Assembly: GCF_014529535.1 (NCBI RefSeq)
Contig: NW_023503313.1
Coordinates: 310,001 to 374,000 of the forward strand
Source of the DNA: Bradysia coprophila
Lineage: Eukaryota; Arthropoda; Insecta; Diptera; Sciaridae
Length of the DNA: 64,000 nt
Reading direction: 5' to 3'
Positions 61,101-64,000 of the stretch are shown here, in pieces. The stretch's first letter is position 1. The number at the start of each line of letters is the position of its first letter. Both the position numbers and the translations under genes were made by a program. The notes below the pieces were generated by a model. It did not search any database. It saw only the letters and a program-made list of their open reading frames with translations, and was not told where the DNA came from.

Positions 61101-62866
61101 AGGAACGCCAAATTTTCATTTGCTTATCTAGATGACTCTCTTGACCTGACAAAATAATAGTAATGATGGTCACGTCACTTCTAGTGCTTGGCAGTGAGTC
61201 GATTTTGTAGACCTTTCCTTCAGCGTATAAAATTTGAGATATTTTCTGAGACGAAGAAAACATATCAATCACAAGACGTTAACGATAGGTTAACGGAACA
61301 CTTTCAGCCAAGTTTGTAAAATTTTATTAAATTAAATCCACTTAGAGCTGAAAGGAATTTAATTTGGTTTTGATAATTTATAATTTTATTTATTCAGTCC
61401 AATGTGATAAAATAATTGACCTGTAGGATTGCAAATTACTTTTCACGTCCGAACATCCGCTCATAGTATGGGAACATTGAGTTTCTAGAGTTCTTATTGT
61501 GTTCAACTTAAAAGTGATCATGTCGAAGTTTTATGTAGTCCAAAAGAAACACTAATATTAAATCAGGGATACCATCAACTTCGTCGAAGACCCTACCGCT
61601 ATTTTAAAATAGAGCAAATATAAAAGTGGCTCTGGTTTGAGTTTGTTTCGAAAAGCGGTATGTTTGAGTGGCATAGAACTTGCCGGATTTTCATAAAAGA
61701 ACGCAGCATAATTGCCGATCACATCAACGAAATATTGCTCGTATGTTTTCGGCGTCAGGGATTTTAAAGAGTTTAAGATGCTAAGGGTTTCCATGAATTT
61801 TCAAACGATTTCTTCTTTGTCACGGATTTTCTACCTTTGATAATGATAATCACTTCTCAGTTAAATACCATAGGAACGCAAAAATAGAATCTCTTTTTCG
61901 GCGCAAAATGTCCATCTGTTAGCGGAAAACAAGGAAGAGTTTAATGTAAAGCCATTTTCGAATTGAGTCAATGGTTAAAATGGCTTTGTAGTAATTGTAT
62001 AGAAATTTCGATTAGCTAAAGTTCTTTTCTATTCCTCAAATCATTTATGTAGAAAAATGTAATTATAAATATTATTGGGCCACAAAATTATCTAATGATT
62101 AGTCTGTTAATTAATTTTAAAAATGATAAGAATGTAAATGACGATGATGGAAGCAAATTTTTCATAAATCAGTTCAGATGCAAAGTTAATTAAGGTATAA
62201 CAGAAAAATGTTAAATTTAAAATTTAATTTAGATAATTAAATAAATAAATTTAAAAATGGAAATCTGTCTGAAACATAGAATGAGCATATTTGGTATTTT
62301 GTGAAGATGGGTCTTGTATGCTAAATTACATGAATTGTGTTACAACTTTTGATATACGAAAAGGAATCGTTAGTTAGCATACATAGAATTTATTGTCAAG
62401 CAGATTTTATAATGCGAGAGAGGATAAATTGAACAAAAATATTATGCCTTAAAACAAAATCTTTGTCGTTTTTATTAAACACAACTCAGTATCCAATCAG
62501 AATAGAAAACATTGATTAAATTAATCAGAGATATTTCTAGTCTCGAATTGGATTCGTGAAGTCCTGATGTCCTAACGTGTGTAAGTAAGTGTTCTCAAGT
62601 TTCAACAGCTCAGAATTTCTTTTGTAATGTGTCAATGCTCTCATCCCTTTCAGAATGAGTTTCTGGCTAGTCGTTTAGGGTAGATAATTGGGAATATTAT
62701 CGTATGGAATTCTACAATCAAACAAATGTTGGCTCGGGCTCACACACTCTTTTTATGTTCTAATTTTGATAATGAAGGTTTACGACTTTTGAAATATGCT
62801 CGACTATGTCTTGTTAGATGTGTACGAATATGGCAACTGGTTTGTATTTCTCTAATATGCTGGTAT
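58199..62866. other. Intergenic AT-rich DNA
   Basis: Only short frames. A 78-codon minus-strand frame at 61558-61794 has ordinary amino-acid composition and starts with ATG, but no family is recognised and no flanking exon could be joined. A possible alternative Stim polyadenylation hexamer lies at 59747-59752. Confidence 0.45.
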
Positions 62867-62994
62867 TAATTAGACCCGGGTGCCGGCGTTAGCCGCGACG
62901 AGCGCCAGTCGAAAAAGGGTCAAAAAAGTGCGCCACCGCCGAAAATAAAAATTTAAACAGGCCGAAAAAGCCGCCGCCGTCGCCGCCGGGTCTA
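62867..62994. mobile_element. GC-rich MITE with 8-bp target duplication
   Basis: Ends TAGACCCGG and CCGGGTCTA in inverted orientation, with GTGCCGGCG and CGCCGCC blocks just inside. The flanks GCTGGTAT at 62859-62866 and 62995-63002 are identical. The element is far richer in G and C than its surroundings. On the left, TAAT stands between the flank and the inverted end, so the exact left boundary is open. Confidence 0.75.
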
Positions 62995-63002
62995 GCTGGT
63001 AT

Positions 63003-64000
63003 AGGCATTACAAGTTTTGCTCATACATATACATCTGTGTACTCGTCAGCCAACTTTTTACAAACTAAGGAAAAACGGCTAAGAGGACTTCTAAATTCCA
63101 CAATAGTTATTTACGTATGTGTCTTGGACGATTGGTTTCAGGCAATTTCGCGGGTTGTTGGTAGTCATGTAAAGGGACAAAACTCGAGAAGTAACCAAAA
63201 TTGACCTTACTTTTGTCCCCGATGCATGAAATGACTTCTACCAAGGTTTTTTCAAACTCTGCGGTGGAACATTGTAATTTTTTCTAAAATACACGAAATA
63301 TTTACCAATTTTGAAGCCAGCCCCACTTGAGATTGTGGTCAGAAACAAATGCAGATAACAGCAGACACCGGGGTCGAACATATCAAATATACATTTTCAG
63401 AAATTTTATTTGCCGGCTTGTTGTAAGAGACACATTTCTTCTGAAGATCAAATGTTTGTTGTGTGACTTCGTGTTCTTTTGCACACACGAACGCATACTG
63501 AAACTCATCTCTATACGAGCCGCTTTGATTTTATAGAACAAGCGCTCATAAATTATCGACAGACCTTTGGTGGTTGCCGGTGGTACTGGCTCATTCACTT
63601 TGACAAGCTGACAAATTATTTAGCATTCACGCCATGTTCATTATCGGCAAAGTCTTGTAGACATGTTGGAAGAAGTTCATTATCTTGATTTGGAGCAACA
63701 GTCGAATAATAAATAACCAGAGATTACTTACAAATAACGACGAATGATAAATTGGAACGAGTTAATGTTAATTTCGAACATTAGTTTTTTTTTGCCAGTT
63801 CCAAATCAAAATTTTATATTGATATGGATTTGGAACGATTAACATATCTGCTTACGGCCGACGTTCCAATTTAAAATCGTTCCAAAATAAGATAGTAAGT
63901 CATTTAGTTTTGGAACGGTTTCGAAGGCAATCATAGTCATGTGAATTAATGAGGATTCCTCTGTCAATTGTCCCACCTATCATCGTTGGAGAATCGGTCC
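63003..64000. other. Intergenic DNA to the window edge
   Basis: No supported gene. At 63740-63920 the phrase TTGGAACGA or its complement TCGTTCCAA recurs four or five times, suggesting an old repeat that may extend past the window. Confidence 0.4.

Noticed and set aside
61558..61794. 78-codon minus-strand frame near the right end
   Set aside because: Amino-acid composition is plausible, but no family is recognised, no adjoining exons or splice sites fit, and it ends in AT-rich DNA. Too weak for a gene call.

Overview
The window is eukaryotic nuclear DNA. Genes are split by GT-AG introns (many only 60-80 bp), intergenic DNA is AT-rich, and there are palindromic non-autonomous transposons and no operons. 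The five recognisable genes give insect-like proteins. The compact introns and protein similarity suggest a fly (Diptera), perhaps a lower dipteran such as a fungus gnat; the genus is a guess.

Genes: (1) seipin, minus strand, 19034-21174, the ER/lipid-droplet scaffold; (2) a 90-aa acyl-CoA-binding protein, plus strand, 23562-24046; (3) Rabenosyn-5, minus strand, 24317-26362, a FYVE-type early-endosome Rab effector; (4) a mitochondrial-looking DUF2358 protein similar to human C6orf136, minus strand, 27421-30028; (5) Stim, the ER calcium sensor of store-operated calcium entry, plus strand, 32203-57404, 11 coding exons with a 12.7 kb first intron and a 6.9 kb eighth intron. Each joined exon set is open, in phase and a multiple of three (354, 90, 477, 284 and 736 aa). 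Seipin and ACBP diverge. ACBP and Rabenosyn converge on an overlapping polyadenylation signal. The C6orf136-like gene and Stim diverge. Three of the genes act in ER or lipid biology, but nothing shows they are co-regulated.

Repeats: 1-19 kb is gene-poor. It holds four copies of a ~1.3-1.4 kb element with internal hairpins and an (ACGG)n array; the complete copy (10499-11899) has 72-bp terminal inverted repeats and lies at the hinge of an inverted pair. Next to it is a 3.6 kb Foldback-like structure (13175-16749), made of 36-, 94- and ~49-bp tandem repeats in opposing arms, with a 5S rRNA-like relic inside. Behind it is a decayed Cys-rich open region (16.9-17.9 kb) that I cannot identify. Small MITEs, three of them with 8-bp target duplications (one of these with a single mismatch), lie between genes and inside Stim introns.

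57.4-64 kb holds the probable Stim 3' UTR, an inverted-repeat element, a GC-rich MITE and otherwise unremarkable AT-rich DNA. The likeliest undescribed material is the 9.3-16.7 kb repeat complex. No new enzymatic or defence system could be supported.
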